A stretch of 64,000 bases of DNA from Roseibaca sp. Y0-43. Lineage in GTDB: Bacteria > Pseudomonadota > Alphaproteobacteria > Rhodobacterales > Rhodobacteraceae. Each line of letters starts with the position of its first letter. Position 1 is the stretch's first letter. The stretch is taken from contig NZ_JAFMPR010000004.1 in assembly GCF_020667835.1 (NCBI RefSeq), positions 124,001 through 188,000 of the forward strand. The letters run 5' to 3'. A model generated the notes under the pieces. The model had not been told where the DNA came from and did no database searches. It was given only the letters and a program-made list of their open reading frames with translations. The translations under genes were made by a program, and so were the position numbers. Below, piece after piece: positions 44,771 through 53,905 of this stretch.

Positions 44771-45774
44771 TGAAAAAAGCTGGTCTTTTGCTGCCCGCGC
44801 TTGCCGTGGCCGCGGTGGTTGCCTTCTCGTCGCTGTTCATCGTGGATGAACGTGAAAATGTTCTGGTGCTGCAATTCGGTCAGGTGAAGCAGGAAATCAC
44901 CGAACCGGGTCTGGGCTTCAAAGTGCCCTTCATCCAGGAAGTGGTGCGCTATGACGCGCGCATTCTTGGCCTGCAAACGCAGCCCTTGGAAGTGACGCCG
45001 CTGGATGACCGCCGCCTTGTGGTCGACGCGTTCCTGCGCTGGCGCTTGCAAGACGTGACAGAGTTCCGTGAAGCCGTCGGTCTGGACGGTGTGCGCGGTG
45101 CCCAGGGCCGGATGGAGCGGATCATGAACGCCGCCATCCGCGAAGTGCTTGGCTCCGTGCCGTCGAACGCGGTGCTGTCCGAGGACCGCACGGGGCTGAT
45201 GAACCGCATCCGCGATATTGCCAGCCGTCAGGCGCAATCGCTGGGGATCGAGGTGATTGACGTGCGTCTGACCCGCACCGACCTGCCGCAGGAAAACCTG
45301 GAAGCGACCTTCGCCCGGATGCGCGCCGAACGTGAACGCGAAGCCGCAGACGAGCGGGCGCGCGGGAATGAGGCGGCGCAGCGCGTGCGCGCGCTGGCCG
45401 ACCGGACGGTGACAGAGCTTGTCTCGACCGCGCAGCGTGACGCCGAGATCGTGCGCGGTGAGGCTGATGCCGAACGCAACCGCATATATGCCGATGCGTA
45501 TAATCTGGACCCGGAATTCTTCGCCTTCTCGCGCTCGATGCAAAGCTATGCAGCGGCGCTGCGGGGCGAAAACTCGACCATGGTTCTGCGCCCGGACAGC
45601 GAATTCTTCGCCTTCCTGCGCAGCGATGGCCTGAGCGGCGAAGCCTTGGCCGCCGCCGAAGCCTTCGCCCGCGAGTTGGAAGCCAATCCCGATGCCGGGC
45701 GCGAGCGTTTGCAGGAACCTAGCGAGCAAGAGCCCGATTCGGTGCGCGAGCTAGAAGACATGATCAGCAATTAA
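44770..45774 (+). CDS. hflC: HflC, FtsH-protease modulator subunit
   Basis: 334-residue SPFH protein with an N-terminal anchor (about 4-24) and periplasmic domain starting VDERENVLVLQFGQVKQ. The coiled-coil region includes RAERERE and NEAAQRVRAL segments. The C-terminal tail (about 290-334) is acidic. Partner of HflK; continuous operon with it and with the DUF2065 gene 13 bp downstream. Confidence 0.95.
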   Translation: MKKAGLLLPALAVAAVVAFSSLFIVDERENVLVLQFGQVKQEITEPGLGFKVPFIQEVVRYDARILGLQTQPLEVTPLDDRRLVVDAFLRWRLQDVTEFREAVGLDGVRGAQGRMERIMNAAIREVLGSVPSNAVLSEDRTGLMNRIRDIASRQAQSLGIEVIDVRLTRTDLPQENLEATFARMRAEREREAADERARGNEAAQRVRALADRTVTELVSTAQRDAEIVRGEADAERNRIYADAYNLDPEFFAFSRSMQSYAAALRGENSTMVLRPDSEFFAFLRSDGLSGEALAAAEAFARELEANPDAGRERLQEPSEQEPDSVRELEDMISN

Positions 45775-45786
45775 GGGTCGCAGGGC

Positions 45787-45990
45787 GTGACACTCTCGAC
45801 GGTTGTCCTTGCCCTTGGATTGGTCCTTGTTCTGGAGGGGCTGGTGTTCGCACTGGCCCCTTCGCGCATCGAAGACCTGCTGCGCGCGCTGTCAGACCTA
45901 CCAGAGGGCGCGCGCCGCCTGATCGGGGCGCTGGCGCTGGTGCTTGGCGGCGGGTTGATCGTGCTGTCGGGCGTGATCGCGGGCTCGTAA
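45787..45990 (+). CDS. DUF2065 small membrane protein
   Basis: 67-residue protein with two hydrophobic helices separated by EDLLRALSDLPEGARR. GTG start. DUF2065 genes regularly sit between hflC and degP, so a role in membrane quality control is suspected but untested. Confidence 0.85.
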   Translation: MTLSTVVLALGLVLVLEGLVFALAPSRIEDLLRALSDLPEGARRLIGALALVLGGGLIVLSGVIAGS

Positions 45991-46113
45991 CCCACTCTCA
46001 CCTTTGGTTGAAATTCCATTTCACGAATTGCGTTTGTGCCGTTGTGCCATATCTATGGTGCAAGACGCGGGCCATCTGTCCGCCAATCATGACAGTGAAA
46101 GAGGAGTTCACAT

Positions 46114-47601
46114 ATGCCTTCCACCGTCGCGATCGCGCGCCAACAGGACAGCGCCGGGCTGATGCGCCTGGTCAAGCTGACAGTCGTGGCGCTTGTTTTC
46201 ACCTTGGCGCAAGTCACGCTTCTTTCGGCGCAGGACCGCCCCGAGAGCTTTGCCGATCTGGCAGAACGTGTCAGCCCCGCCGTGGTGAATATTACCACCA
46301 CGACCACGGTCGCCGCCCGGCTTGACGGCGCGCCGCAACTGCCCGAAGGGTCGCCCTTCGAGGATTTCTTCCGCGATTTCTTCGACGATCCGAACAACCC
46401 CGGCGGCCCGAACCGCCCGCAGCGCCCCCGTCAGGGTCAAGCGCTTGGGTCGGGTTTCGTCATCTCGCCCGATGGATACCTTGTGACGAATAACCACGTC
46501 ATCGAAGGCGCGGACGAGATCATGATCGAGTTCTTCTCGGGTCTTGAATTGCAGGCGGAACTGGTCGGCACCGATCCGGCCACGGACATCGCACTTCTGA
46601 AGGTGGATCATGATGAAGACCTGCCCTTCGTGCCCTTCGGCGATGCCGAAGCCGCGCGCGTGGGCGATTGGGTTCTGGCCGTGGGCAACCCGCTGGGTCA
46701 GGGCTTTTCGGTCAGCGCGGGCATTATCTCTGCCCGTGGCCGCGCGCTGCAAGGCAATTACGACGACTACATCCAGACCGACGCCGCCATCAACCGCGGC
46801 AATTCGGGTGGCCCGCTGTTCAACATGGATGGCGAGGTGATCGGCGTGAATACCGCGATCCTGTCGCCCACGGGCGGGTCCATCGGGATCGGTTTCGCGA
46901 TGTCGTCGAATGTCGTGACCGGGGTCGTCGACCAGCTGCGCGAATTCGGCAGCACCCGTCGCGGCTGGCTGGGCGTGCGCATCCAGAACATGACCGACGA
47001 AATGGCCGAAGCCGTGGGCCTTGATGAAGCGCGCGGCGCGATGGTCACAGAGGTGATGGATGGCCCCTCGCAAGAGGCCGGTATCTTGGCGGGCGATGTC
47101 ATCCTTGAATTCGACGGCGGCGATGTGGCCGACAGCAACATGCTGGTGCGCCGCGTGGCGGATGCCGGCGTGGGCCGCGCGGTCGATGTGGTCGTCTTCC
47201 GCGATGGCGAGCCTTTGACCCTGTCGGTCACGCTGGGCCAGCGCGAACTGGCCGAAACCGCCAGCATGGCCGCCCCCGGTGCCCCCGCGCCAGAGCCGGA
47301 ACCGTCCAGCTACATGGGCATGGAGCTGGCACCCCTGACCGACGCCTTGCGCGTCGAGATGGACCTGCCGGCGGGGCTGCGCGGCCTTGTCATCGGTTCG
47401 GTAGAGCCTGGTAGCGACGCGGCCGAGAAGGGTATTCTGCCGGGCGACCTGATTACAGAGGCGAACCAGCAGCCCGTGACCAGCGTGGCCGAACTGCGCG
47501 AGCGCGCCGATGCCGCGCGCGATGCCGGGCGCAAATCGCTTCTGGTGCTGCTGCGCCGTGGGGGCGATCCGCGCTTCGTGGCGCTGTCGCTGGAAGACTA
47601 A
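46114..47601 (+). CDS. degP: Periplasmic serine endoprotease DegP/DegQ type (Do family)
   Basis: 495 residues. N-terminal signal/anchor region (about 18-40, ending LLSAQ), trypsin-like domain with catalytic His in NNHVIEG, Asp in PATDIALL and Ser in RGNSGGPL, then two PDZ domains (about 285-375 and 400-490). It degrades or refolds misfolded envelope proteins. GAGGAG lies upstream of ATG 46114; a later Met (about residue 17) would also leave the signal peptide intact. Last gene of hflKC-DUF2065-degP; strong terminator follows. Confidence 0.95.
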   Translation: MPSTVAIARQQDSAGLMRLVKLTVVALVFTLAQVTLLSAQDRPESFADLAERVSPAVVNITTTTTVAARLDGAPQLPEGSPFEDFFRDFFDDPNNPGGPNRPQRPRQGQALGSGFVISPDGYLVTNNHVIEGADEIMIEFFSGLELQAELVGTDPATDIALLKVDHDEDLPFVPFGDAEAARVGDWVLAVGNPLGQGFSVSAGIISARGRALQGNYDDYIQTDAAINRGNSGGPLFNMDGEVIGVNTAILSPTGGSIGIGFAMSSNVVTGVVDQLREFGSTRRGWLGVRIQNMTDEMAEAVGLDEARGAMVTEVMDGPSQEAGILAGDVILEFDGGDVADSNMLVRRVADAGVGRAVDVVVFRDGEPLTLSVTLGQRELAETASMAAPGAPAPEPEPSSYMGMELAPLTDALRVEMDLPAGLRGLVIGSVEPGSDAAEKGILPGDLITEANQQPVTSVAELRERADAARDAGRKSLLVLLRRGGDPRFVALSLED

Positions 47602-47624
47602 GCGCTTCCACCCTCTACAAATGC

Positions 47625-47653
47625 AAAACGCGCGCCCTGGCGGCGCGCGTTTT
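47625..47653. terminator. Bidirectional terminator between degP and the peptidoglycan-binding gene
   Basis: AAAACGCGCGCC and GGCGCGCGTTTT form a perfect 12-bp stem with a 5-nt loop. It is bordered by A and T runs, so it can stop transcription from both convergent genes. Confidence 0.9.
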
Positions 47654-47671
47654 CATGTGTCAGGGCGAAAT

Positions 47672-48130
47672 CTAGTTCTGCCCGAAATCGCGCGGCGACA
47701 GGCCAAGCCGTTGCGCGGTCTCCAACGTAAGGATGGGGCTGTCGAACCCGTTTGCCCGCTGGAACGCACGAACCGCGTCGCGTGTGGCGCTATCGGGCTG
47801 CCCGGTGATGGGACCGGCATAATAGTTCCGCGCTTGCAAGGCGCGCTGCAAACTGGCCACGAACACACTGTTCACGGTCTCTGGGCAGGGCACGCGAAAG
47901 GCGGTTTCCTCTATCACCCCGCTGGCCGGGGCAATGCCGCTGGTCGAATACCGCGCCCAGCACGCCCGGTTGGGGCTGGCGGGCAGGGACAGGCTGGCAG
48001 TTTCAACGCGGGCGCGCGTTGCGCCCACATCCGTGGCATGGGCCATTTCTGCACCGGCAAGCGCCGTGAACGCAAGAATCGCGCCCAGTTGCAGGACCAT
48101 GGATCGGGTATGTCGGACTGACTGTTTCAT
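47672..48130 (-). CDS. Secreted peptidoglycan-binding domain protein
   Basis: 152 residues. Signal peptide about 1-32 (hydrophobic LQLGAILAFTALAG, then AHA). The C-terminal PG_binding_1 repeat shows LQRALQARNYYAGPITG and ATRDAVRAFQRANGFD. Cysteines at WARC-like and VPC positions may pair. Likely periplasmic with affinity for cell wall; partner enzyme unknown. Start 48130 chosen because the longer frame to 48220 would delay the signal peptide. Confidence 0.82.
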   Translation of the reverse strand: MKQSVRHTRSMVLQLGAILAFTALAGAEMAHATDVGATRARVETASLSLPASPNRACWARYSTSGIAPASGVIEETAFRVPCPETVNSVFVASLQRALQARNYYAGPITGQPDSATRDAVRAFQRANGFDSPILTLETAQRLGLSPRDFGQN

Positions 48131-48251
48131 GTTGGTTAAACTGCCCGCCGATTCGGGCACAATCTGGGCGCGAACGCGTCCATTTGTCGGTGCTTTCGCG
48201 CGGAAAACACGGCTGGCCAAACCGGGCGCGGTGGCTTATGTCGCTGCCTGA

Positions 48252-48599
<348 letters not shown>

Positions 48600-48624
48600 T
48601 CTTCTTAAGGTTGTCTGCAAGATT

Positions 48625-48641
48625 TTAACGCAGGCTTAACC
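48625..48641 (+). promoter_or_regulatory. Full CtrA-type binding site
   Basis: TTAA-CGCAGGC-TTAACC fits the CtrA consensus TTAA-N7-TTAAC exactly. It lies 49 bp upstream of the PAS-protein start. CtrA is the conserved alphaproteobacterial cell-cycle/motility regulator. Confidence 0.65.
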
Positions 48642-48689
48642 AATCCGCGTCACTTTCCAGAGAACACGGTTTTTCTTGGGAAGGTGAAC

Positions 48690-50429
48690 ATGTCCGACGC
48701 GCTGTATCTGAGCCTTGCCATCGTTTCGACAAGTGCGTTGGTCTGTGGCGCGGTGGCCCTGCTGCTGATGGGGTTGCTGCCACGGCGGCGCTTGCGGCTG
48801 GACCCGCCCGATCTGTCCGAACAGGATGCGGTCTTCGTCTTTCGCGACGATGACCTTGTCGACTGCTCCGACCGTGGCCGCCAGCTTCTTGCCTCTGTCA
48901 GCGCCGCTTCTGACGGCTCGCGCCAAGAGTTGGAGCTGCTTCTGGGGTTCCTCGAACCCCGCTTTGCCGACTTGCGGCAGCAGCTTCGCCAATTGGTCAC
49001 GCGTGGCACGCTGGAGTTGCAGGCCCATGACGGCAGTGGCCTTGTCCTGTCGGCTCTGCGCAAACAGGGGCTGACCCATATTCGCCTGACCGACACCCGC
49101 GCCGAAGGGGCGCTGGTCGCGCTGGACCGGCTGAGCTTCGAGGCGATGCGCGAAGAATTGTCGATCCTGCGCGATACCGTGGCCCATGTGCCGGTGCTGG
49201 CTTGGCGCTCTGACGCGGACGGCCGCGTGATCTGGGCGAACACAGCCTATATCGACGCCTTCCTTGCCAGCGACTCGGGGCGTGATGGTTTGACATGGCC
49301 CTTGCCGGACATCTTTCACGACCAAGACCCGGACGAGCATAAGCGCCTGTCGCTGGACCTGTCGGGCCGGATCGCGTGGTTCAGCCACATGCAGGCCGAG
49401 GCTGAAAGCGGCGCGCTGCATTTCGCCACGCCGATTGATCTGGCGGTGCAGACGGAAACCTCGCGCCGGGAAATCCTTCAGGTTCTGACGCGCACATTCG
49501 CGTCGCTGCCAACGGGGCTTGCGCTGTTCGACAAAGAGCGCCGGCTCCAGATATTCAACCCTGCGCTGGTTGACCTGATGGGGCTGGACCCGCTGTTCCT
49601 GGCCGCGCGCCCGAGCCTAGAGCAATTCCTCTATACATTGCGCGAATTGCGGATGCTGCCAGAGCCGAAGGATTTCGCCGCATGGCGCAGCGAGATTGCA
49701 GAGCTGGAGCAGGCGGCGCAGATGGGCACCTTCGATGACGAATGGTGCCTCGATACCGGGCGCGTGTTTCAGGTCACGGGGCGGCCACAACCCGGCGGTG
49801 CGCTGGCCTTCTTCTTCGAGGACGTGACCTCTGACGCGGCACTGGCCCGAAGCCTGCGCGCCGAGATCGAGATCGGGCAGGCGGTGTTCGACGGGTTGCA
49901 GGACGCCGTGATCGTCTTCAACACCGCGGGCGATACGCTGCTGGCGAACGCGCGCTACAGCCAGATCTGGGGCGAAAACCCGTGCGAGAATCTGGCCGAT
50001 AGCGGGCTGCACCATGCGCTTGGGCTATGGGCGAAAAGTTCGGCGGCCTCTGCCTTTTGGGCGGAGCTGTCGCAATTCGCCGCCGTGGCGGGCGAGCGTC
50101 CGGTGCTCAAGGGCAGCGTTTGCCTGATGGACGGCACAAGCCTTGCGGTTCATGCCCGCTGGCTGCGGCCCGACTGCCTGATGATTACCTTCCGCCCGCT
50201 TGTGCAGGACGTCAGCACGCGGGACTTGCTTATCACCGCGCGTCATGCCCAAGCCCTGACGGCCCCCGACATCTTGGGTGGCCTGAGCGCGGCACGGCAG
50301 TCAAAGCCCCAGGCTGCGACACGCCCAAGTCAAGAGCGCAACGTGCTGCCAGAGCCGCCGGTGGACGCGATTGTCCCCCGCAAGACCCGGCTTGTGCAAC
50401 ACGCCGGCAGCCGCCCGCGCGCAAGGTAG
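48690..50429 (+). CDS. PAS-domain protein without kinase domain; DivL candidate
   Basis: 579 residues with an N-terminal membrane helix (about 5-29) and a cytosolic series of PAS-like domains (about 150-250, 260-385, 395-505). There is no HisKA or HATPase motif. A disordered Pro/Arg-rich tail ends the protein. In Rhodobacter capsulatus the CtrA-pathway regulator DivL is such a PAS protein, and divL commonly precedes tsaE in alphaproteobacteria; both support this name, but I cannot prove orthology. The upstream CtrA-type site is consistent. GGAAGG precedes ATG 48690. Confidence 0.65.
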   Translation: MSDALYLSLAIVSTSALVCGAVALLLMGLLPRRRLRLDPPDLSEQDAVFVFRDDDLVDCSDRGRQLLASVSAASDGSRQELELLLGFLEPRFADLRQQLRQLVTRGTLELQAHDGSGLVLSALRKQGLTHIRLTDTRAEGALVALDRLSFEAMREELSILRDTVAHVPVLAWRSDADGRVIWANTAYIDAFLASDSGRDGLTWPLPDIFHDQDPDEHKRLSLDLSGRIAWFSHMQAEAESGALHFATPIDLAVQTETSRREILQVLTRTFASLPTGLALFDKERRLQIFNPALVDLMGLDPLFLAARPSLEQFLYTLRELRMLPEPKDFAAWRSEIAELEQAAQMGTFDDEWCLDTGRVFQVTGRPQPGGALAFFFEDVTSDAALARSLRAEIEIGQAVFDGLQDAVIVFNTAGDTLLANARYSQIWGENPCENLADSGLHHALGLWAKSSAASAFWAELSQFAAVAGERPVLKGSVCLMDGTSLAVHARWLRPDCLMITFRPLVQDVSTRDLLITARHAQALTAPDILGGLSAARQSKPQAATRPSQERNVLPEPPVDAIVPRKTRLVQHAGSRPRAR

Positions 50430-50486
50430 CCACATAGCGCGCGCAAAGCTCTGGCGCGCGGGGCGGCGACATGGCACATCTTGGGC

Positions 50487-50969
50487 ATGATGCCCGACCA
50501 AGCCCTGCACCTGACCAGCCCGACCCCGGACACGACCGCGAAGATCGCCGCCCGCCTTGGCCGCAGCCTGGGCGCGGGCGACGTGATCTTGCTGTCGGGG
50601 CCGGTCGGTGCGGGCAAAAGCCATTTCGCCCGCGCCCTGATCCAGTCGCGCCTTGCCGCGTTGGGGCGCCATGAAGATGTGCCCTCGCCGACCTACACCA
50701 TCGTGCAAAGCTACGATCTGGACGGGCTGGAGCTTTGGCACGCCGACCTGTACCGGCTGGGCGATGCGTCGGAATGCGACGAGCTGGGCCTGATCGACGC
50801 GTTCGACAGCGCCGTTTGCCTTGTCGAATGGCCCGACCGTCTTGGTGCCCTGACCCCGAAGGACGCGCTGCACCTGACGCTTTCGGTGCAAGGCGAGGCG
50901 CGCGATCTGCGCTTCGAGGCACGCAGCCCACGTTGGCAGGCCCGCTTGACGGAGGCGTTGCAACCATGA
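50487..50969 (+). CDS. tsaE: tRNA threonylcarbamoyladenosine biosynthesis protein TsaE
   Basis: 160-residue ATPase needed for t6A37 formation with TsaB and TsaD. Walker A SGPVGAGKSHFARAL near residue 40; SPTYTIVQSY; HADLYRLGD; and VEWPDRLG are all family blocks. The stop overlaps the addB ATG by four bases, with no gene between them. Confidence 0.94.
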   Translation: MMPDQALHLTSPTPDTTAKIAARLGRSLGAGDVILLSGPVGAGKSHFARALIQSRLAALGRHEDVPSPTYTIVQSYDLDGLELWHADLYRLGDASECDELGLIDAFDSAVCLVEWPDRLGALTPKDALHLTLSVQGEARDLRFEARSPRWQARLTEALQP

Positions 50970-53905
50970 TCTTTCCGCCTTCGCACGCGCCGCGGGTGTT
51001 CGGTTTGCCCCCCGGTGCCGATTTTCCCGCCCTCTTTGCCGAGGGGCTGATGGCGCGCCTTACTGCGCACCCGCCAGAACTGCGCGCGCGGATAACGATC
51101 CTTGTCAATTCGGCGCGGATGCGCAGCCATATCCGCGACAGCCTTGCCGCCCTCGGGCCGGGCTTGTTGCCGCGCATTCGCCTTGTGACCGACCCGCTGG
51201 TCTTCGAGGGCGCGGCGGATGTGCCGCCCCCCGTCGCGCCGCTGCGCCGCCGGCTGGAACTGGCCCGGCTGGTGGGCAAGCTTCAGACCGCCGAACGCAG
51301 GCTTGCGCCGCGCGCGGCGGTCTACGATCTGGCCGAAAGCCTCGCGCGGCTCTTCTCAGAGATGCAGGCCGAAGGCGTTGCCTTTGACGCCTTCGACCGG
51401 CTGGACCTGAGCAATCATGCGGATCATTGGGTCAAGGCGCGCCAATTCCTCAGCCTTGCGACAGAGGTGATCGCGCAGGACAGTCCGGACGCCGAGGGCC
51501 GGATGCGCGCGCAGGTCGAGGCGCTGGCTGCCCGCTGGAAGATGGACCCGCCCACGGACCCGGTCCTTGTCGTGGGCTCTACCGGGTCGCGGGGGACGAC
51601 GGCGCTGCTGATGCGCGCGGTCGCCCGCCTGCCCCAGGGCGCGGTCGTGGTGCCGGGGTTCGATTTCGACATGCCGCCCGGTGCATGGGCGCAACTGGCG
51701 ACCGCGAATGCGGCAGAGGACCACCCACAATACCGCTTTCACGCCTTGCTTGATGACCTTGGTCTTGCGGCGGACAAGGTCCAGATCTGGCATGATGCCC
51801 CGGCCTTGCCGCGTGGCGCGCTGGTCTCTCTGGCGCTGCGCCCCGCTCCGCAGACCGACCAATGGTTGCGCGACGGGCCAGACTTGGGCGATCTGGCCCA
51901 AGCGACCGAGGGGCTGACCCTGATCGAAGCCCAATCGCCCCGCGCCGAAGCCACGGCCATCGCGCATTGCCTGTTCGACGCCGCGCGCAAGGGCCAGAGG
52001 GCCGCGCTGATTACGCCGGATCGCGACCTGACCCGCCGTGTCACTGCCGCGCTTCAGGTCTGGGGCATTACCCCCGATGACAGCGCGGGCCGCCCGCTGG
52101 CGCTGTCCGCGCCGGGGCGGTTCTTGCGGCAGGTGGCCGAGTTGTTCGTGCGGCGTCTGGATGTGCCCAAGCTCTTGGCCTTGTTGAAGCATCCGCTGGC
52201 GCATAGCGGCGCGGATCGCGGCACGCATCTGCTGCATACCCGCGATCTGGAACTGTTCCTGCGCGCGCGCTCGGTTCCGTTCCCGGACAGCGCGGTGCTC
52301 GATGCCTTCGCCCCGGATGATGGCCCCCGTCGCGACTGGGCGCGCTGGTTGACGGGTGTTCTGCCCGCGCGGCCCGATGCCTCTGCACGGCCATTGGGCC
52401 AGCTTGTCGCTGACCATCTGGCGCTGGCAGAGGCATTGGCCGCTGGCAGGGGCATAGACGGCGAAGTCGCAGAGGGCGCGGGCGGCCTGTGGGACGAAGC
52501 CGCCGGACAAGAAGCCCGCGCCGCCATGCAAGCCCTGAGCGCAGAGGCCGATGCCGGCGGCGATCTGACGCCCTTCGACTATGACGCGCTTCTGGCAAAC
52601 CATTTCGCGGGCCGCGAGGTGCGCGAAACCGTCGCCGCCCATCCAGACATCATGATCTGGGGCACGCTGGAAGCGCGGGTGCAGGGGGCGGACCTGGTCA
52701 TTGCCGCCGGGTTGAACGAAGGGATCTGGCCCAAGGTGCCAGAGCCTGACCCATGGCTGAACCGGGCGATGCGCGCGGAACTGGGCCTGTTGCTGCCTGA
52801 CCGCCAGATCGGCCTGTCCGCGCATGATTTCCAACAGGCGATCTGTGCGCCGCGTGTGGTGCTCTCGCGCGCCATCCGCACGGCAGAGGCGCAGACCGTT
52901 CCCTCGCGTTGGTTGAACCGCTTGTGCAACCTGATGGAAGGCTTGCCCGAACAGGGCGGCCCGGCCGCTTTGCAGGCGATGCGCGACCGTGGCACAGCGT
53001 GGCTGGCAGAGGTGGAAGCGTTCGAGAGCGATCTGCGCAGAGTTCCCGACGGCCCGATCGCACGGACACCCGCCCCGCGACCCGCGCCCGCGCCGCCCGT
53101 GCGCCCCCACCGCTTGTCGGTCACGCAGGTCGAAGACCTGATCCGCGACCCTTACGCGGTTTATGCCCGTCACATCCTGGGGCTGGAAAAGCTGAAACCC
53201 TTGCTGCCCGCGCCCGATGCGCTGCTGCGCGGCACGCTGTTGCACAAGGTATTCGAACGCGCAACCGACGCGGATGCCCCGCCGCTGATGGATCTGGCCG
53301 AAACCATTCTGGCCGAAGCCGTGCCATGGCACAGCGCGCGGACCTTCTGGCTGGCGCGTTTGCGGCGTGTGGCACCGGCGCTGGAGGCGTTCTTTGCCGA
53401 GCAACCGGGCCGCATTGCCTTGCGAGAGGAGAAAGCCGCTTGGGTGCTGACCGACCCGCCCTTCACCCTGTCCGCCCAGCCCGACCGCATCGACGAATGG
53501 CCCGACGGGCGGGTCCATATCATCGACTACAAGACCGGCGCGCCGCCCTCGCCGGCAGAGCAGAAGGTCTTTGCAAAGCAGCTTTTGTTGCAAGCGGTCA
53601 TGGCGCGAGAGGGGGCATTCGCCAAGCTTGGCCCCCGCGATGTGGCATGTGTGACCTATCTGGGTCTGAGCAGCGGTGAGCTCAAGCCCGATAAGACAAA
53701 GATAACCGAGGCGCTGCTGGACGAGATGCGCGAGAATTTCATCAAGCTGATCCGCGCGTATCAAGACCCCGGCCAAGGCTTCGCCTCGCGCCGCGCCGTC
53801 AAGCAAGAGCGGCGCTCGAATGATTATGACCATTTGGCGCGCTTCGGGGAATGGACGATGCAGGACAAGTCCGTGACGATCCGCGTGGGGTGGGACAATG
53901 ACTGA
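50966..53905 (+). CDS. addB: Double-strand break repair protein AddB
   Basis: 979-residue partner of AddA in the alphaproteobacterial AddAB helicase-nuclease that processes DNA ends for RecA. A degenerate P-loop-like GSTGSRGTTALL lies near residue 205 and a RecB-type nuclease domain at the C-terminus with HIIDYKTGAP. ATG 50966 matches the family; a longer open frame upstream runs through tsaE in another frame and is not real. Overlaps addA by eight bases. Confidence 0.94.
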   Translation: MIFPPSHAPRVFGLPPGADFPALFAEGLMARLTAHPPELRARITILVNSARMRSHIRDSLAALGPGLLPRIRLVTDPLVFEGAADVPPPVAPLRRRLELARLVGKLQTAERRLAPRAAVYDLAESLARLFSEMQAEGVAFDAFDRLDLSNHADHWVKARQFLSLATEVIAQDSPDAEGRMRAQVEALAARWKMDPPTDPVLVVGSTGSRGTTALLMRAVARLPQGAVVVPGFDFDMPPGAWAQLATANAAEDHPQYRFHALLDDLGLAADKVQIWHDAPALPRGALVSLALRPAPQTDQWLRDGPDLGDLAQATEGLTLIEAQSPRAEATAIAHCLFDAARKGQRAALITPDRDLTRRVTAALQVWGITPDDSAGRPLALSAPGRFLRQVAELFVRRLDVPKLLALLKHPLAHSGADRGTHLLHTRDLELFLRARSVPFPDSAVLDAFAPDDGPRRDWARWLTGVLPARPDASARPLGQLVADHLALAEALAAGRGIDGEVAEGAGGLWDEAAGQEARAAMQALSAEADAGGDLTPFDYDALLANHFAGREVRETVAAHPDIMIWGTLEARVQGADLVIAAGLNEGIWPKVPEPDPWLNRAMRAELGLLLPDRQIGLSAHDFQQAICAPRVVLSRAIRTAEAQTVPSRWLNRLCNLMEGLPEQGGPAALQAMRDRGTAWLAEVEAFESDLRRVPDGPIARTPAPRPAPAPPVRPHRLSVTQVEDLIRDPYAVYARHILGLEKLKPLLPAPDALLRGTLLHKVFERATDADAPPLMDLAETILAEAVPWHSARTFWLARLRRVAPALEAFFAEQPGRIALREEKAAWVLTDPPFTLSAQPDRIDEWPDGRVHIIDYKTGAPPSPAEQKVFAKQLLLQAVMAREGAFAKLGPRDVACVTYLGLSSGELKPDKTKITEALLDEMRENFIKLIRAYQDPGQGFASRRAVKQERRSNDYDHLARFGEWTMQDKSVTIRVGWDND

